The position numbers and the translations under genes are program-made. The notes below the pieces were generated by a model. The model was not told where the DNA came from and did no database searches. It worked only from the letters and a program-made list of their open reading frames with translations. This document shows, piece by piece, positions 1-11,300 of a DNA stretch of 20,797 nt. Origin of the DNA: Ichthyophonus hoferi (Eukaryota > Opisthokonta > Ichthyosporea > Ichthyophonida > Ichthyophonidae); contig NAOQ01000394.1 in the NCBI GenBank assembly GCA_002751075.1, positions 1,896-22,692 on the forward strand. Reading direction: 5' to 3'. Every line of letters begins with the position of its first letter. The first letter of the stretch is position 1.

Positions 1-80
1 CTATACAGGCTGACATTGACAGCACAATATAAGACAATAAATATACTAGGTAATATGCATACTCCGCAACGTGGGTAAAC

Positions 81-143
81 CTAGGGCATTTCTCTCTGGC
101 ATCAAACACCTCCCTATCCTTATAACACAGCGATCCCCGAGAT
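81..143 (-). CDS. Candidate internal exon near the left edge, possibly GTF3C1
   Basis: On the minus strand the sequence GTTGTACACAG ends at 144 as a good acceptor, and CCTAG/GTTTAC at 81/80 is a possible donor. The 63 bases between have one open frame, reading LGDRCVIRIGRCLMPERNAL, in phase 2-in and 1-out. It faintly resembles the GTF3C1 stretch that follows the first winged helix (a G-x-C segment then E-R), and phase 2-in would suit the weak donor of the candidate at 541-589. The similarity is too slight to prove membership. Confidence 0.28.
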
Positions 144-367
144 CTGTGTACAACCTATGTTAATCCTCAATATCTGTATTTCTATCGCTAATGTATTTTA
201 TGAATGGTATAATAATATAATAGTATGGTTTATTATTTTTAATGACATTAAGGTATAGTGATGGGTGGCATTTCAATAGCTATATGTTATATATATATCT
301 TTCTCTCTTTCACTCCTAGCCTTTTCCCCCTCGTATTAGCATCTACTCAAATCCATCCACCACATCC

Positions 368-589
368 TCATAACACTATATAGGCTAATATACAAAAACA
401 ACAACATGAATAACATAAATAAACAAAGTCATATGCTATATATATATTCTGAAGGAGAAAGTGAATCCTTTTCATAATAGCAATGTAAAACACGAACTCT
501 GGATAATTGTCGGAAGCCAAAATAGGAAGGTATGTATGACCGGCCTCTTTTGAATTTGACTGAAACTTAAGCCCTTTGATCTCAGTAGG
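368..589 (-). CDS. Candidate internal exon, probably of GTF3C1
   Basis: Downstream of the two firm GTF3C1 exons, a pyrimidine-rich stretch ending CCATACAG (acceptor at 590-591) opens a frame that stays clear from 589 to 368 on the minus strand. It begins PTEIKGLKFQ and later reads ASDNYPEF, with balanced codon use unlike the surrounding AT-repeat DNA. It starts in phase 0, which fits the end of exon 2 at 1430. A weak donor at 541/540 would give a 49-base exon ending in phase 1, compatible with the next candidate at 143-81; other donors are possible. I could not match the peptide convincingly to known GTF3C1 sequence. A second frame in the same segment (LLRSKGLSFSQIQK) is also open. Treat it as probable coding sequence with unresolved frame and 3' boundary. 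Confidence 0.3.
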   Translation of the reverse strand, partial: PTEIKGLKFQSNSKEAGHTYLPILASDNYPEFVFYIAIMKRIHFLLQNIYIAYDFVYLCYSCCCFCILAYIVL

Positions 590-652
590 CTGTATGGTTA
601 AGGGAAAGTTAGACATGGCTATAGTCTATGTGTCCATCTCAATTGTATACCG

Positions 653-990
653 TATAATATAATAGGATATAGTATAGTATAATATAGTAGGATATAGTAT
701 AATATAGTAAGATGTAGTGTGATATAGTATAATATAGTAGGATAGAGTATAATATAATAGGATATAGTATAATATAGTAGGATATAGTATAATATAGTAG
801 GATATAGTATAATATAATAGAATAGGATACAGTATAATATAGTAAGATATAGTATAATATAATAGGATATAGTATAATATAGTATAATATAGTATAATAT
901 AATAGGATATAGTATAATATAGTAAGATATAGTATAATATAATAGGATATAGTATAATATAGTAGAATATAGTATAATATAGTATAGTAG
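653..990. repeat. ATAGTATAAT-type minisatellite
   Basis: About 340 bases are built from close variants of two 10-base units, ATAGTATAAT and ATAGTAGGAT, usually alternating as a 20-base unit. Variants carry AATAGGAT, GTAAGAT or a single-base change. The minus strand is open throughout and would give a Tyr/Ile/Leu-only peptide, a by-product of the repeat rather than a gene. It lies downstream of the firm GTF3C1 exons, so it is probably intronic to that gene. Confidence 0.9.
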
Positions 991-1429
991 ACTACCATAT
1001 AAAAAAGCAGCTACATATTACTAATTACGCTATTACTATATTGAAGTAACATTTGGTATATATATATATGTGTTTGTACAATCAAAGCTATATCCTTGTA
1101 CCCCTACTTCTACTCTCTCTTTCTCCCTCTCTATCATAACGCCTGTGCCTCTACCATTATAACCTAAGTTATCACTAGTCTGTAGAGTATTACACACACA
1201 CATGGAAAAAGACAACACAATCATTAAAATAAGAATAGGAATGTCAAGCAATGGAATAATATCAAGATTTGGTGTATAGCTTAGAGATAACGTATTCGAC
1301 ATACCGCTTGTATGTGTGTATGTATATTGTACAAGAATAACACTCAATTTTAAAAAAAACAACAGTAATAGAAGAAAAAAAAAGGAGAAAGAGATAAGAG
1401 TATCTAGAGGTAGGGAAGCGGTTACATAC

Positions 1430-2196
1430 AGGCCTCAGATACCATTCAATAAGAGGAGAGGTAAGCAACATATGCCATATAAACTGCTTGTTGAAGTCAT
1501 CCAGTTCTATGGCTATTTCGCTGTTGGTTATACACTTCCATAGTACATCGACCTCACAGCCTATAGTGTATACTTCTGTTAGTATCTGGGTATATGTACT
1601 AGTAACCTATCCATCATCCTATATATCTCATATTAAACTAACCCTTTCTCCCACACCCTCTCCCTCTCCCCCTCTCTCTCGCTCTTGCCAAAATATATAT
1701 CTTCCCTATTAGTACAATTGCATATATATTTATATTTCTCTTCATTTCAAAGCATAGAAAAGAACGTTTTCCAACTGGAAAGAATAAAGAGTAAGGCACT
1801 GCCATATATATCTGATAACTATGCCAATATAACATTAAAATGATGCGATGGGCTTAAAGGGATGGACTTTAAAGCAGTTCTATGAATAATCATGTTTATG
1901 TGTACGTGTATATTACAGTTTTATGCTGATATATATAAAGTAACATGTTGTATGTACATGGGTATTTATGTCTATATCTTACGGTATATACCTGAAGGTG
2001 TGTGTAGGTGTGCATATATATAGCCCTATGTATCTAGCCACATGTTGTACGGTATCTAAGATATAACAACTGTTTTGCATCCCCCGTACCCTATATATAA
2101 CTAGTGGTTCTTAACCTCTACCTTTCCTGTCAAACACCCACCTTCCAATCCCTCCAGAGCCACCTCTTCCAGCACAACTCGAAAGAGATCATCCAT
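1430..2196 (-). CDS. GTF3C1: General transcription factor 3C polypeptide 1 (TFIIIC largest subunit), 5' exons, partial
   Basis: This is the N-terminus of the largest TFIIIC subunit, which binds the B box of tRNA genes and helps recruit TFIIIB and RNA polymerase III in the nucleus. Exon 1 (2196-2142) starts at an ATG with an in-frame TAA three codons upstream. It reads MDDLF, then EEVALEGLE, and splits a Gly codon at donor GTGGGT. Exon 2 (1560-1430) follows a TATAG acceptor, reads CEVDVLWK, and ends FIWHMLLTSPLIEWYLRP before donor GTATGT. The human protein, from memory, starts MDALESLLDEVALEGLDG, then LPALWSRL and FLWRALATHPGISFYEEP, so the match is collinear through the first winged-helix segment. 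Phases are 1 and 0. The full protein should be around 2,000 residues, so most of the gene lies left of the window. Downstream exons are listed separately because I could not fix them. The identification is firm; the exon 2 donor is inferred. Confidence 0.82.
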
Positions 2197-2669
2197 ATTC
2201 CCTTATTAAATCAAAACATGTGCTGTAACACTACCAGTAATTAGGCGCACAGTACACCTTAATGATACCAGATAAAAGATATATATATATATATTATTGT
2301 GTTCAGGTGCACCAGTACAACTTTTACCGTCTGATGTTACTAAACCATTGACTGTATTAAATGGAGAAAGAAGTATTGGTAAGGAAGTAAAGATCTGAAC
2401 ATAAAAAGGTGAAAACTATGGAAGGGTGTATGTAGTACGAGGCAGAGAAACACTTTCCTACGGATAAATAAAATACTAATCTATTCAAATTAAAACGGTG
2501 TTTTATTGAGTAAACAGTGACACCCATAGGAGGTCCTGGACATTCGTTTCAACTACTCATTCATCCAAGATTGCTCCTATCTTTGCATGTTTTATGTGTC
2601 AATAGGCTAGTAATAATGTCTGACCCTTCTAATAATAGGTAATGATAAATGTTGTGTTTTCGCTAACGT

Positions 2670-2942
2670 GTGTGTGCAAGGAAAGGAAGACGGTGGAGCG
2701 CAGGCATGAAGGCTCCTCGCTATTCTTCCTATAACCGCTTGTATATTAGGAGTATACTTATTTACCTATTGGCTATAAGTGTCGTGTTCGAATCCAGGCC
2801 AGTCCAGATGTTTTTACTTTTATTTCTGATTGTTTTTTATCTGCTTGTACCTTGTTGTGTGGAGCCTTGGAGTGTATACAGTTTATTGATAGCATTGTCT
2901 GGCTATAGTAAGCCACTTGCCTTCATAGTATTATCTGTTTAA
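2670..2942 (+). CDS. Unproven small hydrophobic open frame
   Basis: An open frame in a less AT-rich patch opens at a GTG codon; the first ATG (2706-2708) begins MKAPRYSSYNRLYIRS. From there it would encode 78 residues with two hydrophobic stretches (around ILIYLLAISVVF and MFLLLFLIVFYLLVP) and stop at TAA. It could be a small two-pass membrane protein, an exon of something larger, or chance. There is no family match that I recognise, no clear promoter and no neighbouring exon in phase. The GC-richer 5' half (2670-2800) is the only positive sign. Confidence 0.15.
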   Translation: MCARKGRRWSAGMKAPRYSSYNRLYIRSILIYLLAISVVFESRPVQMFLLLFLIVFYLLVPCCVEPWSVYSLLIALSGYSKPLAFIVLSV

Positions 2943-3493
2943 GAATTATTGATCTGGGACATAAGTATATTTTGTTGTATAATCCATATCAAGTATTTGT
3001 ATGCAGTTCTATTCTCAACTATCAATAAAATGTTCAACGCAGATTGCAGTTAATATTCATCAGTAGTTCTTCCGATTGATATATCTAATGAGTCGCTAAT
3101 TAATCTTTCCGATTGAAAATTCCTTATTATATGCTGATCAATAGCTGTAGTCGCATTTGGAAGTACTATTAGTAACCGGTATAGGTATGGCACCTCTGAG
3201 GCCTAATAGGTTTTTATTAATAGCTGACACCCTAGAATCATGTATGAAAAGGGTTAAACTACACAATATATCTAGATAAAAAGAGGAGGGTATAATAGTC
3301 TTTACCATCACAATTATTTATTGCATGCATAACCTACTGTAAATTGATTTGTTTGTTGGTAAATAGTATGTTACGTTAATGAGGCAATGAGCCATTCAAT
3401 CGAGGATACAATAGTCTTTGAGGAATAAGATAAGATCAGACAATTCTATTGGGTCTCTGTGCCCCTCGGGAATTGTATTAGCTAATAATAATC

Positions 3494-3784
3494 TTATACA
3501 CAAGACCAATAATATTTATTTTTTAAGTTCCACCTGTGTTCACTTGCTATAAAGATATGGACCATGTTCGCAACATAGAATACTACCCAACCACCTAGGT
3601 ATCTGCCGGCCAAATTAAAAATAAGAATGAGTACATACGCAAAGAGAAAATAAAGATGCATATAGGCATCATGTATGTGTGCCAATTGGGCAGTAGCTTT
3701 AAGAAAGCTGTTGTACACTTGTTGGAAAATAATGTGATATAATTTGTAGGTACTTCGATATTCATCTACCAATATCGATGCCAA
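3494..3784 (-). CDS. Possible exon of a two-pass membrane protein (reticulon-like pattern)
   Basis: A 96-codon open frame on the minus strand has balanced third-position use, unusual here. It lacks a convincing ATG start, so it would have to be spliced; an acceptor (ATTGGTAG) sits just before codons reading EYRSTYKLYH, and possible donors lie near CTAG/GTGGTT and CACAG/GTGGAA. The peptide has an Asn-x-Phe-Leu segment, a His-Asp pair, then two hydrophobic spans (around YFLFAYVLILIF and GWVVFYVANMVHIFI). The spacing of hydrophobic and charged residues resembles the second half of a reticulon homology domain, the ER membrane-bending hairpin, but identity to remembered sequences is low. I found no secure partner exons. 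It is a candidate only. Confidence 0.25.
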   Translation of the reverse strand: MASILVDEYRSTYKLYHIIFQQVYNSFLKATAQLAHIHDAYMHLYFLFAYVLILIFNLAGRYLGGWVVFYVANMVHIFIASEHRWNLKNKYYWSCV

Positions 3785-4463
3785 TGATTTATAACACCAG
3801 AATCTTCATTATGAAAGTGCTATAGATATGATAATTACAGTTCAAGTTCATGAATCATGCATGTTGTTTGTAATTTAGTGATATATCTAATTACTCGCAA
3901 TTGGAAATTAATCTGCTTTATATACAAACTGGTGCAATGTCAGATACATATACAAACTCAAACTATGTTAATATAGCGATCTAGCTAATTACCCAATTAA
4001 GGCATAGTTTACATGTGATGCTCAGGACAACAAATATAATAAGTAATATTATAATTTTGTATTTTAGCACTTCAGACCTATGGGTTTTACAATCAGGCAG
4101 TGCATGTGAGTCAAACAATCTGACCAAATACAGGTGTATAGAAATAAAAATCAATATTAGATCAAGGTTTAGATTATTAATAATCACATATTAATCTGTG
4201 ATTAATGCTAGAACATCATTAAAATACTTAACTATCATAGATCAATCTTTTTTATTTAAACTCTTATCTCACCTTATTTAAAGCCCATCAATCAATTCAA
4301 TAGTTTATTCAAGGGAAATAGAGAGGGATATGGAGAGAAAAATATTTAATATTAAATTGTTTCTAACAGCAATCAATAAAACATTAAAGGTAATGTAAAA
4401 GTTATTTAATAGGTCTAACATACATAATACTAATCTAATTTTTGAACCCCTCCTCAGCAACAG

Positions 4464-4565
4464 CCAATAGAACCTCGCAAAAGCTTATCAAAGCTGATAT
4501 GATTAGATGATGAGTTAAAAAAATGTTTGAGTGCGATGGGATAAATTACGACACTTAGCGGGAAA
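4464..4565 (+). promoter_or_regulatory. CCAAT box and E2F-like motif upstream of TM9SF2
   Basis: A CCAAT pentamer at 4464-4468 and GCGGGAAA at 4558-4565, the complement of TTTCCCGC, an E2F-type consensus, lie about 180 and 85 bases upstream of the TM9SF2 start codon. The E2F-like motif sits in a small CpG cluster. Both motifs are short enough to occur by chance; position is the main argument. Confidence 0.22.
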
Positions 4566-4647
4566 CGTCGCTGCTGCATACCTAATGTAGATGTTATTTC
4601 GTGTTAGAGTTTTATAGTTAGTAAGTGAGGGGGCATAATTTTGCATC

Positions 4648-5297
4648 ATGAGTTTTAATAAAGTCCTGGCCTTTTCAGTGGCCTTGCTTTATCATCATGC
4701 AGTTGCCGCTTACATGGCTGGTGTGGCGCCACGCGGCTATGCTAGGGTTTGTAATGACAAACATACCTTGTGTAGTGTAATGTAATGTAGGGTTGACCTG
4801 GGTTGAGGGGGTGCTAAAGAACTATTTGTCTTGAGGAGTACCTTATCTACATTGATATTGCTTTGGAATTCTCCTTTCTTTCCCCCCACAGTGTATAGAC
4901 GATGTTCAGTCGTCCATCCTCCTCTCACTCTTTTTCTTCCTCTTCCACCTCCATGACTCTTAATATTTATCTATTCATTATTATTTCACTAACCATAAGG
5001 TATGGCCAAAACATAAAAACATCGTCTTAATACATACAGAATGAATCAGTTATAGTCTTTGCAAATCAACTCACATCTCGTGAGTCCGTTATTGCCCATT
5101 CGTACAATTATTTCGACTACTGTCAAAATGAACGAAAAACTCCAGAAGAGAGTTTGAATCTTGGCCAGAGGTTGTTTGGTGACAGGCTACAAGCTACTCC
5201 TTACCCAGTAAGTATTTACATTATTTTTATTTAAGAGGTGGGGGTGAGATGAAAAGATGAACTCTTTTGTACATTCCTTTGTGGGCTTCTTTAGGCA

Positions 5298-5332
<35 letters not shown>

Positions 5333-8300
5333 CTACACATCACACATGTAGAATTCTTAGCGTACTGAAAGAGGTATTTTAATTCTCTATGTCAATGTCA
5401 ATTGTATTTTCTTGCAAGGATACCACACTTTTTTATATATAAGTACCATACATGAATTTTTATAAAGATTTATACCTGACTATAAACAACCAGATATACT
5501 AAAAGCCTACATAATACTCTTAATAAAAAGTAATTACGTACAGTGTACATTGGAAGTATAATGATTTTACAATTGCATATATATTATCTTGTTAAACATG
5601 AATATAGTATGTATACCGACCCTCACACTTATAAATACACATAGATATGCCTTCGTTCCTACACACAGACAGTAATATTATTATACACGATATTTTACAG
5701 GTATGGTTTATGCAAGATCAGCAATGCACCGTATTATGTAAGAAGGAGTATAATGGGGACCGTATTGAGGATGTGAAAAAGATTAACACCCTTATAGAGG
5801 CTATCAAGGAGCAGTATATGCATCACTGGTAAGGCTCGCTGATTGGTCTAGCCTAGGGAATATAATTCTATGTGGGATGGGAGAGGGAGAGGGAGAGGGA
5901 GGATATGGGAATATAGATGATTACGTAACGGTGAAGGAGTGAGGAGGGATATTATGGTGGTGAAAGAAGTTGTTGAAGGCCGTTGTACGTAGAGTAAATC
6001 CAATCCAATCACATCGTTCACCGAACGGCGTACGATCATTGGTCAAATATCGACTGTTATAAACATTGCTTTCAAAGAGGGGCATGTCTTCTGCACAGCC
6101 TGTAACCTAAGAAAATACAATATTAGTATAACTTTTGTATATATTTACATAACATAACGTAACATTCTCACACTATTACTATCTCCATTCTATAGGGTAG
6201 TCGATAATATGGATGTGGTGATGCGGTACGCGAATGGTCATGAATTAACTACTAAATTCATGTCATTTCCCGTGGGAATTGTACAGGTTAGTGTGGTTTA
6301 TGTGGCTTCTATTTCGTTTCTTTTTTTTTTATCTTTATTTTTTATCTTTATTTTCATTTTTTATCGCTGGACAGTGGCTGTGCATTTGAAAACTATATGC
6401 AAAGGTTAAGTCTTTTTTCGTAGAATTTGAGCAGGTTAGTGTGATGTATATGACATCTATTTTGATTTTGGATTTTAAATTCAAATTCAAAGCTTTAAGT
6501 TTTTTCTTTCTTTCTGTTTTATGCACTGATTGTATATATTTTTTTTGTAGCATGATTTTTTTTTTTTAGAAAAGATATATTGTATCTTTTTTTTTGATTA
6601 GTCAATAAGCTTTTAAATAAGATTACTAGTGCTGATTGGTGCGAGGTCTTTTATTAGGGCCTATGACTATGCAATATATATATATACCTCTACCTAGTGG
6701 TTATGCGTGTGTTTCAATTGCATGTTTCTTTCCTAATTATTAGAAAATAATGACGTACTACAGGGGCTGCTATTGGTGTAACCAAGATTGTATACATCAC
6801 ATAAGGAACCAGAAATAACTGTATTTGCGCTTACATACATACGATCATACTATCATACATACATACTATTATACATACGATCATACATACTACTCTGCAT
6901 ACTATCAATACTCTTATATATTTTATACCTAGACGGTAACACAGGATAAAGGCCAGCAAACAGCACTCTTTAACCATGTCAAAATCATTATTCTCTACCA
7001 CGAACCGGAGAGCATTCTTGGGGTTAGGAGCGATGATATGATGATTGTAGGAGCCGAAGTGGGACTAATAAGGTGGGTAGATACCTGCTTTACCTTCCTA
7101 TCTCTCTTGTTATTTTATTATGTTCCCCTGGCCTATGGTCCAGATCCAGTGCTTTGCCATATGTATTTTCTATAATCCATGTTGCTTTCTTTTTTATATT
7201 CTCTTTTGTTACTGAACCAGGATCATGTGTACGTTTTGGTGTATATTATTTTCTATATATTATTATAGGTCTTAGCATGGTATGGTGGCGGCCCATCGTA
7301 TTGTAGGTACTAAGGGTCATTTCATACCTGAATAATATATGTGTAGGAGTATACCATTCTATACCATATCTTATCTTATCCTGTCATATCATATACCTTT
7401 TACATACGCATATTACTGGTCTCTTACCTACTCTTTACCACACTGTCATTTTTGCCCTTTACCCATTGATCAATCAGTTGAGGTTAACTAATACATTCAA
7501 TCATTCTGGTTTATTACCTAATACCATCATATACCTTACAATACAGTCGAACTAGCTGCGAGAATGAGGATACGGTATTGCTTAAACCATTGGAGAAGGG
7601 TCAGACGCAAGCCATTACCTATACCTATGAGGTTACCTTTGTGGTGAGTGAGAGGCCTCCTTAACTTACCTTTCATTTTACATTCACCCCATTGTAGTAT
7701 GTAATGCTTCATATCTGTATTTCCTTTTCTGTTTAGTTCTTTTATCAATTATATAACATATGGCAGTTATTATCTTACTCCCTCTTTCTCTTTCTGTGTC
7801 TCTCTCCTCTCTCCTCCACCCATATACATGTATTTTCCAAAAACAATATATAAGTAGGACAGGGTATATTTTACAAAAACGAAAAACCCTTAACCATTCG
7901 GTATCTACCAAAACAAACCAGAATACTCGTATTTATATATTGCCTCTCTTATCTCCTGCTGTACTATTATACTTCCTTATATAGTAACATGATCATTCCT
8001 AATACATAGAGTAACCCACTGTATATGTATACACTAAACACTATACACTAAACACTAGGCAGATGATAGCATTGATATTAAGGATAATGTGAAAGGGTAG
8101 TTATGGAGAGTGTAGAGACACACTAGGGTTAGGGTTAGAATGGGAGGATGAATCGTACATCAATAAAGGGTTGTGTATAGGAAGGTGTAGTATAGGTATG
8201 AGCAGATGTTTATATAGACTGAAAAGCCATATATGCATACTATCATACATACTATATACTATCACACATACATACAATTATACTATTGGACCCTTTCTTC

Positions 8301-11300
8301 CCTACTAACCCTAACCTATCCCCCATCCCTATTACAGAAGAGTGACATCTCATGGATATCACGATGGGATCGCTATCTTGAGATAGAGAATGCTGATATT
8401 CGTTGGTTGAGGTGGTGACCCTTATAGTGTACATAGATTAAGTGTTATGCTATGTTATGTTCTTGTTGTTGATGTTATTATTTATAGTACATATTAGTTG
8501 TATTGTTTTCTTTCTTGGTATTGTTATTATTTTCTGTTTATATAATTACTGTATTATTTCCTTCTCCCTTCCTCACCTTTCATCACCTCTCAATCGTACA
8601 TATATCATTACTTTTCCTTTTTCTAGGGAAATCTATATATACGACACTTGCTTGTCTATACCCCTACTCAGTTTCACGCGGACCCCGGATAATTATACGA
8701 CACATACACACACATATATATATATACTATGTAAATGCACTGAATTGTCTCCAATCCTTAGGTAATGACAAAGATAGCACCCTTTTGTACGCTAGCTCTT
8801 ATTCCATTTTACATTTATTATATCAAAACATGTTATGTTTGTTGCTGCCCCGAGACATGTCTTTATATATTAACATTAGAGATCCCCTTGCATCTAGTTT
8901 TACCTATATATGTATGTGTGTGCAGTAGTATGATAGCAGGACAATAAATATGATGGTGTATGTATTCATTTTTTTTCTGTTTAACACAGCATTGCCAACT
9001 CTTTGATTATTGTTGTGTTCCTGTCTGGAATGGTGGGAATGATTCTCGTGCGCACTGTGTACAAGGATATCGCCCATTACAATCGGGAGGTGGTTAATGA
9101 GGTTAGTGCATATATGTGCATGTGTATATGTATGTGTATATATATGTATATTGTATATGTATATGTACATGTGTATTGTATATGTATGTGCATATGTACA
9201 TGTATATATATATGAAAAAAAAAGGGCCCTAACTCCATGCAATGTGAGGTGTTAATAGGAAGAACAGCTAGAAGAGACAGGATGGAAGCTGGTACACGCT
9301 GATGTCTTCCGCCCACCTAAATACTCTATGCTACTCTCTGCATTGGTAGGGTCGGGGGTTCAGATACTGGGCATGATATTTATTACCCTAGGTAGGTTAT
9401 TGTTGACACTAATGCATTTGGTATATACATATATATACAACATAGAGCCTCCTTACCATACTGCCTTGTCACACAGTCTACCACGCATCTTTCTCTCTTT
9501 CTTTCTCTTTTTTGGGGGGGGGATGGCAGAGGTGATATTTGTTTTTAATATACTATGTACTTCTTTGTATAACTCTATACATATATCTGATATATGGCGT
9601 GTACATTGTTTTCATCGTGTGAGTTTATACGTACATACATATGGGTATATGGAGAGAATTATACAGTATAATCATTAGTATATCATTGATAAGCGTAGCA
9701 GTGTGTGTGTAATAAAGAGAAGAGGTATGTATAATGTTTCTATTTATCACACACCATATACTAGGACTATATACTATTTACTATTTAAGATATTACCCTT
9801 TATACTGCTTTTACAATGGGCAACCCACCTATAAAATCAATAATTGTCTTATGGAATACTAGAAAAATACCTATGTTTTGATATAATGTTGAAATAACAC
9901 AAAATGTCTTGCTTCTCCTTCTTGTTGCAATCTATCTTATTCCTTTGCATACATGCACATAACTACACACAAAACAGTTATTTTACTTTCAATCTAGCAG
10001 ATCCATATGATTGCACCTCTCGTTTTCTTTTTTATGTTCATCTTCTTTCATTGTTCCTTCACTTACTCATCTAACATGCATAGACGTGCATATATATGTA
10101 TATAACCTGGGAGAGTCTGTATTGACTGCACTCTTTTGAATTCCATGTCGATTTGTAGCGTGACATTGTTATCTAATACCATGTTTTTGTTGTGGTACAC
10201 TACTGCTATATCCATAAGATATGCTAGGTTAAACCCTACTCATCTGTCTTCCTTCGTGCAGCCTTTGCTTTCCTCCACCTTCTTTCGCCCATGAGCCGTG
10301 GCTCTATCCTAACCGCAGCAGTAGTGTGGTTTGTCTGTCTGGGCACCCCTGCTGGCTACACCTCTGCCCGTCTAGATAAGATGTTTGGTGGATGTCGCTG
10401 GAAGACTACCGTGCTTCTAACTGCCCTGCTGGTGCCGGGGTAGGTTGATCTTTGATCTTTCCTTCTCATATTTCCTCTACATATATATATAATCACAATA
10501 ATAGTATATACATTATAAAAATGATTGAGTTCTGGTTCATGGGCCATGTGATTGGAGAGAGCTTATTGGGGCTAAGTCACTGATTTTTAGTGCCAATGTG
10601 CTAAGAAGATTGTAATTTTAGTATAGAGAGATTATTTATTTTATCTTTTTATATCTTTTTTCTTATTGACTCCCACTAGAACTCACCACCTACCTACGAA
10701 TCTATCTTTAATAGGACACTGTTTGGAATATTTATTATTCTGAATACTGTGCTGTGGGCCGAGGGGTCAGCTACTCATGTATCGTTCTTACCAATGCTCT
10801 CTCTTATGGCAATGTGGTTTTTTGTTTCACTTCCTCTTACCTTCTTTGGGGCTTACCTCGCCTACAAAAAACCAGTAAGTTTATAGCTTGTGAGAGGAGA
10901 GGGTGAAAGAGAGAGGATGTAATAGGAAAGAGTGTATGGGTTATGAATATATATACATTTATACTGTAATATTATCATATTATTATACTTAAACTGTTCA
11001 ATTAATATACTGTCATACATATATATATAGTGCAAAATAGTGAGAGATAGATATCCTGGGAGCGCTAATAACGGCATACCAAGAACCATTGGTATAAGTG
11101 TTTTAAGTTTAATTTATTGAAGTATGGCTATATTTCTATAGTTATATATGATAAACAGGTAGTGAGCTTACACTTCTATGACTAAATTCTTGACTAATAT
11201 TTAATTACTATAAAAGGCTATCGAGTCTCCAATGAGCGTCAATCAAATTCCGAGGGAGATCCCTGAGCAAGTAGGGATTGGCATACTGCCATTTGAATTT

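Larger units (their letters stand above)
2197..4647. other. Spacer between the divergent GTF3C1 and TM9SF2 genes
   Basis: The start codons of GTF3C1 (minus, 2196) and TM9SF2 (plus, 4648) face away from each other across about 2.45 kb, so promoters for both should lie here. The stretch is AT-rich, with a short TA run near 2279-2293. Two open frames inside it (2670-2942 plus, 3494-3784 minus) are described separately. The 150 bases before TM9SF2 contain several CpGs in an otherwise CpG-poor region. Nothing else recognisable was seen. Confidence 0.7.

Noticed and set aside
470-529. Plus-strand exon-like frame (HELWIIVGSQNRK) ending at GTATGT
   Set aside because: It conflicts with the minus-strand candidate in the same place, has only a weak acceptor and no plus-strand partner exons.
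639-998. 119-codon minus-strand frame rich in Tyr, Ile and Leu
   Set aside because: It is the translation of an AT-rich tandem repeat, with no other sign of coding.
2780-2800. tRNA-like B box (GTTCGAATCC)
   Set aside because: The flanks do not pair as a T stem and no A box, anticodon arm or acceptor stem is found at the right spacing.
8503-8928. 141-codon plus-strand frame
   Set aside because: It lies wholly in TM9SF2 intron 7, is made of Tyr/Leu/Ile-rich low-complexity sequence, and flanking exons join in phase without it.
9508-9523. T-run followed by G-run (TTTTGGGGGGGGG) in intron 9
   Set aside because: It is a single homopolymer run, possibly with sequencing error in its length, with no repeat or structural partner.
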